A DNA stretch of 7,652 nucleotides from Chitinophagaceae bacterium (GTDB lineage Bacteria; Bacteroidota; Bacteroidia; Chitinophagales; Chitinophagaceae), in contig VIKJ01000089.1 of the NCBI GenBank assembly GCA_008080615.1, positions 1 to 7,652 of the forward strand, in the 5' to 3' direction. The position numbers and the translations under genes are program-made. The notes beneath the pieces were generated by a model. The model searched no databases and was not told the origin of the DNA. It saw nothing but the letters and a program-made list of their open reading frames with translations. Shown one piece after another: positions 1 through 7,310 of the stretch. Positions within the stretch are counted from its first letter, which is position 1. Every line of letters begins with the position of its first letter.

Positions 1-625
1 AGATTTTGTTTTTTCTGATATTGACATGCCTGGACTTTCGGGTATTGATTTATTAAAATCACTCAAAAATCCACCCATATTCATCTTCATTTCTTCATTT
101 CCCGAATATGCACAGGAAAGTTTTAATTTGGATGTGGTTGATTTTATGGCCAAACCGCTTCAGTTTGAGCGCTTTTTAAAAGGCGTAAACAAAGCCATTG
201 AATATGTTGATTTAAAAAAACTACAACTTAATAGTAAAACAATTACCCAGCAAGAAAATACTGCTATTACAGATACTCCAACCATTTCCGAAGATCATTT
301 TTTTATCAAAGAGGGGCAGAGCTATATAAAAATATTTACCAAAGAAGTGCTATATATAGAAAGCATGGGCGACTTTTCTAAAATTCATACCACACAAAAA
401 AAAGCGCATATCATCTTGGTAGGCATGAAAAATATAGAGATGCAACTGAGTTCCAAGCAATTTTTACGGGTACACAGGCAATACATTGTAAACCTACAGC
501 ATGTAGAAATGGTGAAGCAAGCCGAGATTCAATTAAGTGGGAACAATACTATTCCAGTTAGCAGTGCTTATAAAGAGGCATTGTTAAGCAATTTGGTAGG
601 AAACAACTTATTGAAAAGAAACTAA
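1..625 (+). CDS. LytTR-family response regulator, 5'-truncated by the window edge
   Basis: Cytoplasmic two-component response regulator: a phospho-receiver domain followed by a LytTR DNA-binding domain. The frame is open from base 2, before the first ATG at 26, and the residues before that ATG read DFVFSDID and run into MPG. This is the receiver phospho-acceptor loop, with the acceptor Asp at codon 17-19, so the ATG at 26 is internal and the real start lies upstream of the window. Further receiver hallmarks are a Ser in ISSFPEYA, at the conserved Thr/Ser position, and the conserved Lys of DFMAKP at codon 152-154. After a polar linker (about 220-295) comes LytTR (about 296-610), with FFIKEGQSYIKI, VLYIESMGD and the FLRVHRQYIVN core. 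LytTR regulators usually pair with kinases of the LytS/His_kinase type; the kinase converging from the right is a HisKA type, so a partnership is not established. The TAA stop (623-625) overlaps the stop of the opposing gene. Confidence 0.93.
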   Translation, partial: DFVFSDIDMPGLSGIDLLKSLKNPPIFIFISSFPEYAQESFNLDVVDFMAKPLQFERFLKGVNKAIEYVDLKKLQLNSKTITQQENTAITDTPTISEDHFFIKEGQSYIKIFTKEVLYIESMGDFSKIHTTQKKAHIILVGMKNIEMQLSSKQFLRVHRQYIVNLQHVEMVKQAEIQLSGNNTIPVSSAYKEALLSNLVGNNLLKRN

Positions 626-636
626 ATAAGTTGTTT
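601..636. terminator. Perfect 12-bp inverted repeat across two convergent stops, putative bidirectional terminator
   Basis: AAACAACTTATT (601-612) is followed by a 12-base loop and its exact reverse complement AATAAGTTGTTT (625-636). The loop contains the end of the plus-strand regulator, and both stop codons (TAA 623-625 plus, TAG 624-622 minus) sit at the loop/right-arm boundary. The right arm is followed by GTTT in the plus sense; in the minus sense the hairpin is followed by mixed sequence. The stem is AT-rich and lacks the usual GC core plus long T tract, so termination is an inference. Its place between two convergent genes with no spacer, and with no other hairpin seen there, is the main support. 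Confidence 0.5.
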
Positions 637-2265
637 GTTTAACGTAATTGTAAATGTACTTCCCTTCAGCTGATTATTTTGGGCAGAAATTTTTCCCTGC
701 ATCATTGCAATAAAATTTTTACAAAGAAGTAAGCCAAGCCCTGTTCCCTTTTCTTTTTTTGTACCATGGCTACTTTCAATAGCGGTTGCTTCTTCACTAT
801 TAATTTCTAGTAATTTTGCTTCGCTAAGGCCTGTACCCTCATCTGAAATAGCAATCAACACATGTGCTTCAGTTTGTGAAACAGTAAGGTTAATTGTGCC
901 TGATTCGTAACTGTATTTGATGGCATTACTGAGTAAATTTCTCAACACTACAGTTAGCATATCATTATCAGCCCAAACATTTACAGGGTTTTGCAAATTG
1001 TGTTGAATATGAATCTTTTTTTGCTCGCTAGTTGTGCTTAAATTTTGAATAACCGTTTCGGCAATTGATTGAAGATTAACTAAGCCTAGTTGGGGTTTAA
1101 AGCCCTGCATTTGGCTTCCGGCCCAATACAATAAATTCTCCATTAAAGAAGATGTAAAGCGCAGATTATTGCCTAACTCAGCGGCATACAATGCCAGTTG
1201 TTCCTTATTTAAATCTCCATACTCTAATAATTGCACAAAGGACATTAATGAATTAATAGGCGTTCTCATATCATGACCAACTACACTAAACACTTTATCT
1301 TTTACTTGCACCAATTCTTCTAAGGACTGCTTTTGCGCTTCAATGGTTTTATTCAGCTTCATGGTTTTTCTTCGGCTTCTATAAAAACCGATGGTTGCTC
1401 CTAAAAAAACAATTGCTGAAATAACTAACAATAAAGCCTGGGTATTTTTTAAATTGATTTCTGTTTCTTGGGCCCTGATTTTATTGCTACTTATTTTTTT
1501 GTCGTACCCAAATTTTAAACGTTCCTCTTTCAGGATGGTTGCTTGCTGATTTTTTTGCAATTCCAATTGCGCCTGTTTGGTTAAAAAAGCTAGCTTCTGT
1601 AAATTATTTTCTTTTTCAATAATCTGTTGGCGTTGCTTTTGCAATTCAATTACTTGCTGCTTTTGTTTAGCAAGCAATAATTGTTCATTTAATTGTTGAT
1701 TGGTAAGCCTTTGCTGAAATGTGAATTCTTTCTCCTTGATGCTAAAATCGAGCGCCATTTTTTTACGGGTAAGCTCTTTTTCTTTCTCCACATCATAAAT
1801 ACTTGCTTTGGCTAATTCATATTGTTTAAAATAATAGAGTGCACTATCATAATTTCCTTTTTGTTCAAAATATTTACTCAAACTTTCAGCTGCATCTTCC
1901 TGAGGAACCAATAGTTTAGAATTTTTAGCTAACAGTAATCCTGTATGTAAATTGGCTACCCCTCTTTCGGGTTGATTTTGCCTGATAAAGAAATCACCCA
2001 CCTTAATACTGTTGATAGACATAGTGGTACTTTCCATACCCAGATTGCTTTCTACGAGGGCAAGCTGATATGTTTGAGCAGCAGCTTGCATATTATTTTG
2101 CATTTCATAAGCCTTACCCATACCCATTAATAATTCTGCTTTAAGCGCATGGTCTTCAATAAAATCAGCAATTACAATCGCGCTCTGAAATAATTGAATA
2201 GCCTTACTCAATTGCTCTTTTGGGTTGATCCCAATTGCTATCAGGTCTTCCTTACTGGCTTTCAA
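622..2265 (-). CDS. Sensor histidine kinase, downstream frame: TPR end, coiled coil, TM, HisKA, HATPase_c
   Basis: Numbering from the TTG at 2265 (547 residues): residues 20-150 hold TPR helices such as KAIQLFQSAIVIAD and DSALYYFKQYELAK. Residues 158-270 form a long Gln/Lys/Glu-rich coiled coil. Residues 276-295 are a single hydrophobic membrane helix followed by basic RSRRK, which fits an outside TPR sensor and an inside kinase. The H-box is FSVVGHDMRTP with phospho-acceptor His331. HATPase_c shows the N-box RNLLSNAIKYS (442-452), the G1 box DEGTG (475-479) and the G2 box GTGLGL (507-512). All catalytic motifs look intact. The kinase would autophosphorylate His331 and pass phosphate to an unidentified regulator. 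It is unlikely to be an independent gene: it starts on TTG overlapping the previous stop, in the middle of a TPR unit, and lacks its own signal peptide. The TAG stop overlaps the opposing regulator gene. Confidence 0.85.
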   Translation of the reverse strand: MKASKEDLIAIGINPKEQLSKAIQLFQSAIVIADFIEDHALKAELLMGMGKAYEMQNNMQAAAQTYQLALVESNLGMESTTMSINSIKVGDFFIRQNQPERGVANLHTGLLLAKNSKLLVPQEDAAESLSKYFEQKGNYDSALYYFKQYELAKASIYDVEKEKELTRKKMALDFSIKEKEFTFQQRLTNQQLNEQLLLAKQKQQVIELQKQRQQIIEKENNLQKLAFLTKQAQLELQKNQQATILKEERLKFGYDKKISSNKIRAQETEINLKNTQALLLVISAIVFLGATIGFYRSRRKTMKLNKTIEAQKQSLEELVQVKDKVFSVVGHDMRTPINSLMSFVQLLEYGDLNKEQLALYAAELGNNLRFTSSLMENLLYWAGSQMQGFKPQLGLVNLQSIAETVIQNLSTTSEQKKIHIQHNLQNPVNVWADNDMLTVVLRNLLSNAIKYSYESGTINLTVSQTEAHVLIAISDEGTGLSEAKLLEINSEEATAIESSHGTKKEKGTGLGLLLCKNFIAMMQGKISAQNNQLKGSTFTITLNKQLI

Positions 2266-2275
2266 AATAATATTC
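2262..2275 (-). other. Frameshift junction in the kinase gene
   Basis: In the minus sense the sequence reads ATA TTA TTT TGA, and the TGA ends the TPR frame. The kinase frame is entered from TTG at 2265-2263, a -1 relation. The four-T run (2267-2264) is the simplest site for a one-base loss. Re-pairing of the Leu or Phe tRNA on ATT after a -1 slip would be poor, so a programmed slip is not well supported. Confidence 0.7.
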
Positions 2276-2915
2276 TCCCCATTAAATCTTTTGCACTAGC
2301 TACCCCACGAGACTTGGGATCATCATTTTCAAATATGGGTAGGGCTTTTTGAATATAACTGTACGCCGTTTTAAAATCATTCAGTGCTATATAGGTAATA
2401 CTCAAATTAATATAACAACTGGCTACGCCACCAACATCATTAATAGCCGTATAAATATTGAGGGCATTCTCATTGGCTTCAATTGATTTTACATAATCGG
2501 CCACTTGGTGATAAATGTCACTTTTATTTAAATAAATGGCGGCGAGAATACTTTTATTTTTTACTTGATTGCCTAGTGCCGCTCCTTTATCATAATAATT
2601 CAATGCAGTAAAAAAAGCCCCCCTGCCATGATAAGTGAGCCCAATTCTTTCGTGGAGTCTTACAAATAAATCCTTCCCTGGTATTTTACTAGCAATAGCC
2701 AATGCAGAATCTGCATATAACTGGGCCATTGGCAGATTGTTTAAAAAAAGATATTCCCTAAATATTTTACGCAACACTTGAGCCCTTGAAGAATCGCTTA
2801 TTGAATGACTATTACTCAAATGTTGCAAGCTATCTATAGCACGGTTTTGCTGTGCAAGCCCCGAAGATATTGCTATGGAAAAAAGGAGAATGAAAATAGT
2901 TAACTGCCTGATAAT
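2262..2915 (-). CDS. Sensor histidine kinase, upstream frame: signal peptide and N-terminal TPRs
   Basis: The frame is open from 2945 to the TGA at 2264-2262. The first standard start codon is a TTG at 2828, but the same frame upstream encodes a clear type I signal peptide, TIFILLFSIAISSGLA followed by QQ (cleavage near 2853), so translation should begin earlier. No in-frame ATG, GTG or TTG exists there; ATT at 2915 or ATC at 2912 lie where an initiator would be expected, and 2915 is used here as a placeholder. The mature part holds about four TPR units, for example QLYADSALAIASKI, AFFTALNYYDKGAALG, YVKSIEANENALNIY and DFKTAYSYIQKALPIFEN, likely a periplasmic ligand or protein-interaction sensor. 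The frame stops after MGRILF, which is helix A of a further TPR unit whose helix B is found in the next frame. It starts 60-odd bases after the uvrA stop on the same strand. Confidence 0.7.
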   Translation of the reverse strand: MIRQLTIFILLFSIAISSGLAQQNRAIDSLQHLSNSHSISDSSRAQVLRKIFREYLFLNNLPMAQLYADSALAIASKIPGKDLFVRLHERIGLTYHGRGAFFTALNYYDKGAALGNQVKNKSILAAIYLNKSDIYHQVADYVKSIEANENALNIYTAINDVGGVASCYINLSITYIALNDFKTAYSYIQKALPIFENDDPKSRGVASAKDLMGRILF

Positions 2916-2977
2916 CTTTAGGATAAGTGCGTTTATACCCTCAAATTAAAGGATAAAAATTAGGTTATTAAAAAAAC

Positions 2978-5818
2978 TTATAGAAACTTACCCGTAATAC
3001 TCTTTTTTTCTTTTTTTATTCCAGTAGGTATTCCAGCATAAACTAGTTCGCCCCCGCCATCTCCGGCTTCGGGGCCCAGATCAATAATCCAGTCGGCGCA
3101 TTTGAGTACATCGGTATTGTGTTCAATCACAATTAAGGAATGACCTTGCTCTATGAGAGCATTAAAGGAGGTCAATAATTTTTTAATATCGTTAAAGTGT
3201 AATCCAGTTGTTGGCTCATCAAAAATAAATAACACATGCCCAATGCCCTTGCCCTTTCCTAAAAAGCTAGCCAATTTTACGCGCTGTGCTTCACCACCAC
3301 TTAAGGTATCACTGCTTTGCCCTAATTTAATATAACCCAGCCCCACATCTTGCAAAGGCTTGATGGCTTTTTGTATGGCATTTTCTGCTTTAAAAAATTC
3401 GATGGCTTCATCTACACTCATTTCTAATACATCGTAAATAGATTTGCCCTCGTATTTAATTTCTAATACTTCTTCTTTAAAGCGCTTGCCACCACATGAT
3501 TCACAAGTAAGATGCACATCTGCTAAGAACTGCATTTCTACTACTGTTTCACCTTCTCCTTTACAGGTATCACATCTACCTCCATCCACATTAAAAGAAA
3601 AATGTTTGGGTAAGAAACCGCGCATTTTTGCCAACCCTTGTTTTGAATATAAATCTCGGATAGAATCGTATGCTTTAATATAGGTGATGGGATTGCTACG
3701 CGAAGATTTTCCTATTGGATTTTGATCAATCATTTCAATAGATGAAATAGAATCAATATCACCCGTAATAGATTGATGCATGCCCACTTTATCTGCAGGC
3801 TCTCCTTTTATTTTTTGTAATGCAGGATAGAGTATCTGTTTTACCAACGTTGTTTTTCCACTTCCACTTACTCCACTTACTACACAAAGTGTATGCAAAG
3901 GAAATTCAACCGTGATATTTTTTAAATTGTGTTGCCTGGCGCCTGTTACTTTAATACTGCTATTCCATTTGCGCACTTGTTTTGGCGGATCAATACTCAA
4001 TTCCCCAGTTAAATACTTTCCTGTTAAACTATTGGGGTCTTTAATAATTTGCGCATAGTTGCCTTCTGCAACAACTTCCCCTCCTAAATGTGCCGCCAAT
4101 GGACCCATATCAATAATATGATCTGCTTCACGCATAATCATTTCATCGTGCTCTACTACAACAACCGTATTGCCTAAATCTCTTAAAGATTTTAATACTT
4201 CAATTAAACGAGCCGTATCTCTAGAATGTAAACCAATAGAAGGTTCATCTAATATATACAGTGAGTTGGTTAAATTACTTCCCAAGCTTCTGGTTAATTG
4301 TATACGCTGGCTTTCTCCTCCACTGAGCGAATTGGCCAATCTGTTCAACGTTAAATATCCCAAACCAACATCCATTAAAGTATTGATGCGTTGATTGATT
4401 TCTAATAAAATTCTTTTAGCAATTTGTTCATCATGTTCAGAAATGGATAAACTATCAAACCAGGTTTTTAAATCTCTTACAGGCATTTCGCAAAGCGCTG
4501 CAATATGTTGATCACCTATTTTTACATAGAGTGCTTCATTGCGCAAGCGGTATCCATCGCATGCTGTACAACTAGTTCTTCCACGATACCTACTTAATAA
4601 TACCCTGTATTGTACTTTGTATAAATTTTGTTCTACTTCCTTAAAAAAATCATGTATGCCCAATGCTCCAGCAGCACCATTCCATAACTGTTGGTATTGC
4701 TCTTTAGTTAAATCGATGATGGGCTTATGAATGGGAAATGCAAACTTACTTGCACCTTTTATGAATTGTTCTTTCCACCAACCTAATTTTTCTCCCTTCC
4801 AAGGAGCAATCGCTCCTTCATAAACAGATAAGCGTTTATCGGGAATTACCAAATCGGCATCAATGCCCAATACCTGCCCAAAACCTTCACACACTGGGCA
4901 TGCACCATAGGGGTTATTAAATGAAAATAAATTGGGAGAGGGTTCTTCAAATACAATGCCATCTGCTTCAAACTTATTGCTAAAGTGTTGCAATTTTGTT
5001 CCCTCTATTTCAATATCCATTTCTCCTTCACCTTCATAAAATGCAGTGGATATAGAATCAGATAAACGATGCAGATCTTCCTCATCAAATATTTTTTTAA
5101 CTACCCGATCAATTAATACATAGGTAGTTACTTTTTTATTTGCTATGGTTGCTGTTAATTCTTTATCTGATAATTCTAGCAAGGCCTCAATTCTTTCAAT
5201 GGTTCCTGCTGTTGTATCTGCTTGGCGCAAATACATTCTAGAGAATCCTTTTTGCATTAATATATTCAGCTCTTCCCTGATGGCTCTTTTAGCATGTTGT
5301 TTAAATAAAACAATAATTACCACTTTGGCTCCGTCCTTTAAGCCTTGAATGGCATTCATTACATCCGCTACATCATCTTTCTTTACCAACTTACCTGTAA
5401 CAGGAGAAATGGTTTTACCAATGCGCGCATACATCAAGCGTAGGTAATCATAAATCTCCGTCATGCTCCCTACGGTACTTCTTGGTGTACGGGTAATTAC
5501 TTTTTGTTCTATAGCAATGGCTGGGCAAAGTCCTTTGATATAATCCACATCGGGTTTTACCATCCTGGCCATGAATTGCCTGGCATAGGCACTGAGGCTT
5601 TCTGCATACCTACGTTGGCCTTCGGCAAATAAGGTATCGATGGTAAGGGAAGACTTTCCACTACCCGATACGCCTGTTACTACAATGAATTTATTTCGAG
5701 GAAATCGAACAGAAACATTTTTAAGATTGTGCGTACGTGCACCTGTAACCACTATATCGGTTTCAATGCTGATTGATGGAGTATTTGAAACAGGAATTGA
5801 TTTCGTTGCCATAGCCAT
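2978..5818 (-). CDS. uvrA: Excinuclease ABC subunit A (UvrA), nucleotide excision repair damage sensor
   Basis: Cytoplasmic DNA-binding ABC ATPase that, with UvrB, recognises bulky DNA lesions and loads UvrB for incision by UvrC. At 946 residues it is the normal length. First ABC module: Walker A GVSGSGKS (49-56), signature LSGGESQR (498-505), Walker B YILDEP (521-526) and H-loop His557. Second module: Walker A GVSGSGKT (649-656), signature LSGGEAQR (839-846), Walker B FIFDEP (864-869) and His900. The C-terminal zinc module is intact (Cys749, 752, 772, 775), and a CTAC pair lies at 417-420. The first zinc module keeps only CPVC (307-310); its usual upstream CxxC, expected near 283-287, is replaced by FEADG. 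The protein starts MAMATK, so ATG at 5818 or 5812 could initiate. The next gene downstream on this strand is the broken kinase; upstream is a divergent sigma gene. Confidence 0.98.
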   Translation of the reverse strand: MAMATKSIPVSNTPSISIETDIVVTGARTHNLKNVSVRFPRNKFIVVTGVSGSGKSSLTIDTLFAEGQRRYAESLSAYARQFMARMVKPDVDYIKGLCPAIAIEQKVITRTPRSTVGSMTEIYDYLRLMYARIGKTISPVTGKLVKKDDVADVMNAIQGLKDGAKVVIIVLFKQHAKRAIREELNILMQKGFSRMYLRQADTTAGTIERIEALLELSDKELTATIANKKVTTYVLIDRVVKKIFDEEDLHRLSDSISTAFYEGEGEMDIEIEGTKLQHFSNKFEADGIVFEEPSPNLFSFNNPYGACPVCEGFGQVLGIDADLVIPDKRLSVYEGAIAPWKGEKLGWWKEQFIKGASKFAFPIHKPIIDLTKEQYQQLWNGAAGALGIHDFFKEVEQNLYKVQYRVLLSRYRGRTSCTACDGYRLRNEALYVKIGDQHIAALCEMPVRDLKTWFDSLSISEHDEQIAKRILLEINQRINTLMDVGLGYLTLNRLANSLSGGESQRIQLTRSLGSNLTNSLYILDEPSIGLHSRDTARLIEVLKSLRDLGNTVVVVEHDEMIMREADHIIDMGPLAAHLGGEVVAEGNYAQIIKDPNSLTGKYLTGELSIDPPKQVRKWNSSIKVTGARQHNLKNITVEFPLHTLCVVSGVSGSGKTTLVKQILYPALQKIKGEPADKVGMHQSITGDIDSISSIEMIDQNPIGKSSRSNPITYIKAYDSIRDLYSKQGLAKMRGFLPKHFSFNVDGGRCDTCKGEGETVVEMQFLADVHLTCESCGGKRFKEEVLEIKYEGKSIYDVLEMSVDEAIEFFKAENAIQKAIKPLQDVGLGYIKLGQSSDTLSGGEAQRVKLASFLGKGKGIGHVLFIFDEPTTGLHFNDIKKLLTSFNALIEQGHSLIVIEHNTDVLKCADWIIDLGPEAGDGGGELVYAGIPTGIKKEKKSITGKFL

Positions 5819-6031
5819 TCAAAAGTAACAGTTTATTGCAGCTTTGGTTTAGAAAACCCTCATTAACTATCAAAAAATCAAGGATTTAGAATGTGCATAA
5901 CCTCAGTTGCTTAAAACAGGATTTCCACAAACGAAATACGTATCTAAAAGATGTATACTTTGTTCAAGATTTAAAAAATCGCTATCCAATATCCTGATTT
6001 TTCCAACAATCCTGACTCAAAAACCTAAACT
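5819..6031. promoter_or_regulatory. Divergent intergenic region between uvrA and the sigma factor gene
   Basis: This 213-bp AT-rich spacer must carry the promoters of both divergent genes. On the plus strand TATACTTTG (5954-5962) resembles the Bacteroidota -7 element TAnnTTTG but has one extra base, and no clear -33 TTTG is seen at the right distance; it would leave a leader of about 60 bases before the sigma gene. On the minus strand TACTTTTG (5827-5820) matches TAnnTTTG but abuts the uvrA ATG. An 8-bp palindrome ATACGTAT lies at 5936-5943 and a short inverted repeat GATTT/AAATC at 5968-5980. No coding frame or RNA gene is evident. The promoter assignments are weak; only the divergent layout is firm. 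Confidence 0.35.
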
Positions 6032-6613
6032 ATGAGAACATTAGACCATGCGTCTGATACTGAGTTGATAAGGGCCTTTCAAGATGGCGATACCGATGCC
6101 TTCGAAACCCTCATTTACCGGTACAAAGACAAGATTTTTTCTTCCATCCTTTTCTTTGTAAAAGACACTTACTTAGCCGAAGACTTATTTCAAGATGTGT
6201 TTATCAAAATCATTGATACGCTAAAGAACAAGCGCTACACCGAAGAGGGCAAGTTTTTACCTTGGGCACTTCGTATTGCACATAATTTATGCGTAGACTA
6301 TTTCCGTAAGGTAAAGCGCACCCCTGCCATCAAAACCAGCGACAACAAAGACATTTTTGATGTGCTGCAAATTTCGGAGGAAGGGCCAGACGGAAAAATC
6401 ATGCAAGGCCAAAGCCATGAGCGGGTTAGAAAAATGCTAGACCTTTTGCCCGAAGAGCAAAGAGAAATTATTGTATTAAGACATTATGCCAATATGAGCT
6501 TTAAAGAAATAGCAGAAATCACCAATTGCAGTATCAATACTGCGCTGGGACGAATGCGCTATGGGTTAATTAATCTGAGAAAGATGATGACCGAAAAACA
6601 AATTGCACTTTAA
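6032..6613 (+). CDS. ECF-type RNA polymerase sigma-70 family sigma factor
   Basis: A 193-residue sigma factor with only regions 2 and 4, the ECF architecture, which redirects RNA polymerase to a dedicated promoter set. Region 2 spans about residues 24-95: AFETLIYRYKDKIF, the core-binding segment AEDLFQDVFIKI (49-60), and FLPWALRIAHNLCVDYFRK (75-93), the promoter-melting and -10 recognition part. Region 4 spans about 128-186, with LLPEEQREIIVLRHY and a helix-turn-helix running through MSFKEIAEITNCSINTALGR. The linker (97-126) is acidic and polar. There is no C-terminal extension, no zinc-binding anti-sigma gene next to it and no SusC/SusD pair in the window, so it is not the usual FecI-FecR or polysaccharide-locus type. 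It is monocistronic here: divergent from uvrA and closed by a strong terminator. The regulon cannot be read from the sequence. Confidence 0.95.
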   Translation: MRTLDHASDTELIRAFQDGDTDAFETLIYRYKDKIFSSILFFVKDTYLAEDLFQDVFIKIIDTLKNKRYTEEGKFLPWALRIAHNLCVDYFRKVKRTPAIKTSDNKDIFDVLQISEEGPDGKIMQGQSHERVRKMLDLLPEEQREIIVLRHYANMSFKEIAEITNCSINTALGRMRYGLINLRKMMTEKQIAL

Positions 6614-6614
6614 C

Positions 6615-6645
6615 AAAAAACCCCTGTGAGCAACGGGGGTTTTTT
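6615..6645. terminator. Strong bidirectional intrinsic terminator
   Basis: The stem CCCCTG (6621-6626) pairs with CGGGGG (6634-6639), including one T-G wobble, with a 7-base loop. It is flanked by six A (6615-6620) and six T (6640-6645), so each strand ends in a U tract after a GC-rich hairpin. It starts two bases after the sigma factor stop (6613) and ends two bases before the stop of the opposing SCO gene (6648), so it can terminate both convergent transcripts. Confidence 0.93.
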
Positions 6646-6647
6646 AG

Positions 6648-7310
6648 TTATTCTAATTCCAACTGCTTGATGTCTTTGATTAACTGCTCCATTTCTAATT
6701 GCAGTGTTCCATTATAGATTCCCCTAATCCTTTTTGTTTTATCTACCAACAATACATGTTCTGTATGCAAGAATTGGCTACTGTCTTTACTAAAGCCCAA
6801 ATCTTCCTCGGCAAAATATGCTTTTCGTGCAAGTGTATAAATGTCTGCCTTGCTTCCTGTTAAAAAATGCCAATTGTTGGCATAGATCCCATTGGCCTTT
6901 GTATAATTATTTAAGTGTTGAACACTATCAATCCAAGGTGTAACACTATAAGATAGCATGACTATATTGGGATTATTGGCAAATTCCTTTTGCAACAATT
7001 TCATTTGCTTGGTCATGATGGGGCAGATACTTCCGCAGCTAGTAAATATAAAATCGGCCACATGAATTTTGCCTTCTATATTTTTTTGGGTGATGGGCTG
7101 ATTGTGTTGATTGGTTAAGGCAAAATCCCCAATGGTATGTGTGATTTGTCTTGCTGCCGATTGATCCTTGGTTAAAAAAATAGGCGCAAAATCGGGGGTA
7201 TTATAATAAGGCAATGCTTGCAGGGCCTGCTGTTGCTGTACATTACTGCAAGCTGCAAAAATGAGCATTGCTGCTACCAATTTAATATTTGAAAATACTG
7301 TCCGAAACAT
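6648..7310 (-). CDS. SCO1/SenC family lipoprotein, copper chaperone or thiol-redox protein
   Basis: Envelope-anchored thioredoxin-fold protein of the SCO family, which delivers copper to the CuA site of cytochrome c oxidase or reduces its cysteines. The 220 residues start with a lipoprotein signal, a hydrophobic stretch ending in IFAAC, giving lipidated Cys21. The thioredoxin-like domain covers about 56-215. The copper-binding CxxxC is in FTSCGSICPIM (Cys92, Cys96), and the third copper ligand is His185 in HTEHVLLVD, where the common Asp-His is Glu-His. YSVTPWIDSVQHLNNY (121-136) matches the family's SxxPxxDxxxxLxxY segment. The ATG at 7310 is the only start that keeps the lipoprotein signal intact, and it lies inside the end of the upstream MORN gene (29-bp overlap), suggesting translational coupling. 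No cytochrome oxidase gene is in view, so the partner is inferred. Confidence 0.93.
   Translation of the reverse strand: MFRTVFSNIKLVAAMLIFAACSNVQQQQALQALPYYNTPDFAPIFLTKDQSAARQITHTIGDFALTNQHNQPITQKNIEGKIHVADFIFTSCGSICPIMTKQMKLLQKEFANNPNIVMLSYSVTPWIDSVQHLNNYTKANGIYANNWHFLTGSKADIYTLARKAYFAEEDLGFSKDSSQFLHTEHVLLVDKTKRIRGIYNGTLQLEMEQLIKDIKQLELE

Larger units (their letters stand above)
622..2915 (-). pseudogene. TPR sensor histidine kinase, whole locus, split by an apparent frameshift
   Basis: The two adjacent minus-strand frames described separately (622-2265 and 2262-2915) read together as one protein of about 764 residues: signal peptide, about six TPR units, coiled coil, one membrane helix, HisKA and HATPase_c. 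That is the usual architecture and roughly the usual length of Bacteroidota periplasmic-TPR histidine kinases. The upstream frame ends at TGA 2264-2262 in the middle of a TPR unit; the downstream frame begins there with TTG (2265-2263), not with ATG. Adding one T to the four-T run at 2267-2264 (minus sense) would restore a continuous frame. There is also no in-frame ATG, GTG or TTG before the signal peptide. Either the gene is decaying, or one defect is a sequencing error and the start is non-canonical. Confidence 0.75.

Noticed and set aside
2262..2270. Programmed -1 ribosomal frameshift joining the TPR and kinase frames
   Set aside because: The zero-frame codons TTA TTT do not form an X XXY YYZ heptamer, since slipping back gives ATT ATT and poor re-pairing, and I saw no obvious downstream stimulatory hairpin. 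A mutation or sequencing error is simpler.
2946..2990. Terminator after uvrA
   Set aside because: The region is A/T-rich with T runs in the minus sense, but I could not build a stable GC-containing stem, so co-transcription of uvrA with the kinase gene remains possible.
3153..5828. Several plus-strand open frames of 60-79 codons opposite uvrA (for example 3444-3683, 4170-4394, 5640-5828)
   Set aside because: They are antisense shadows of a fully convincing uvrA gene and show no domain, signal peptide or repeat of their own.
5936..5943. Palindrome ATACGTAT as an operator
   Set aside because: Eight bases with no flanking extension and no second copy in the spacer; too short to call in AT-rich DNA.
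5989..6015. Repeated ATCCTGA (5991 and 6009) ahead of the sigma gene
   Set aside because: Two short copies with differing flanks; no third copy and no structure, so chance is adequate.
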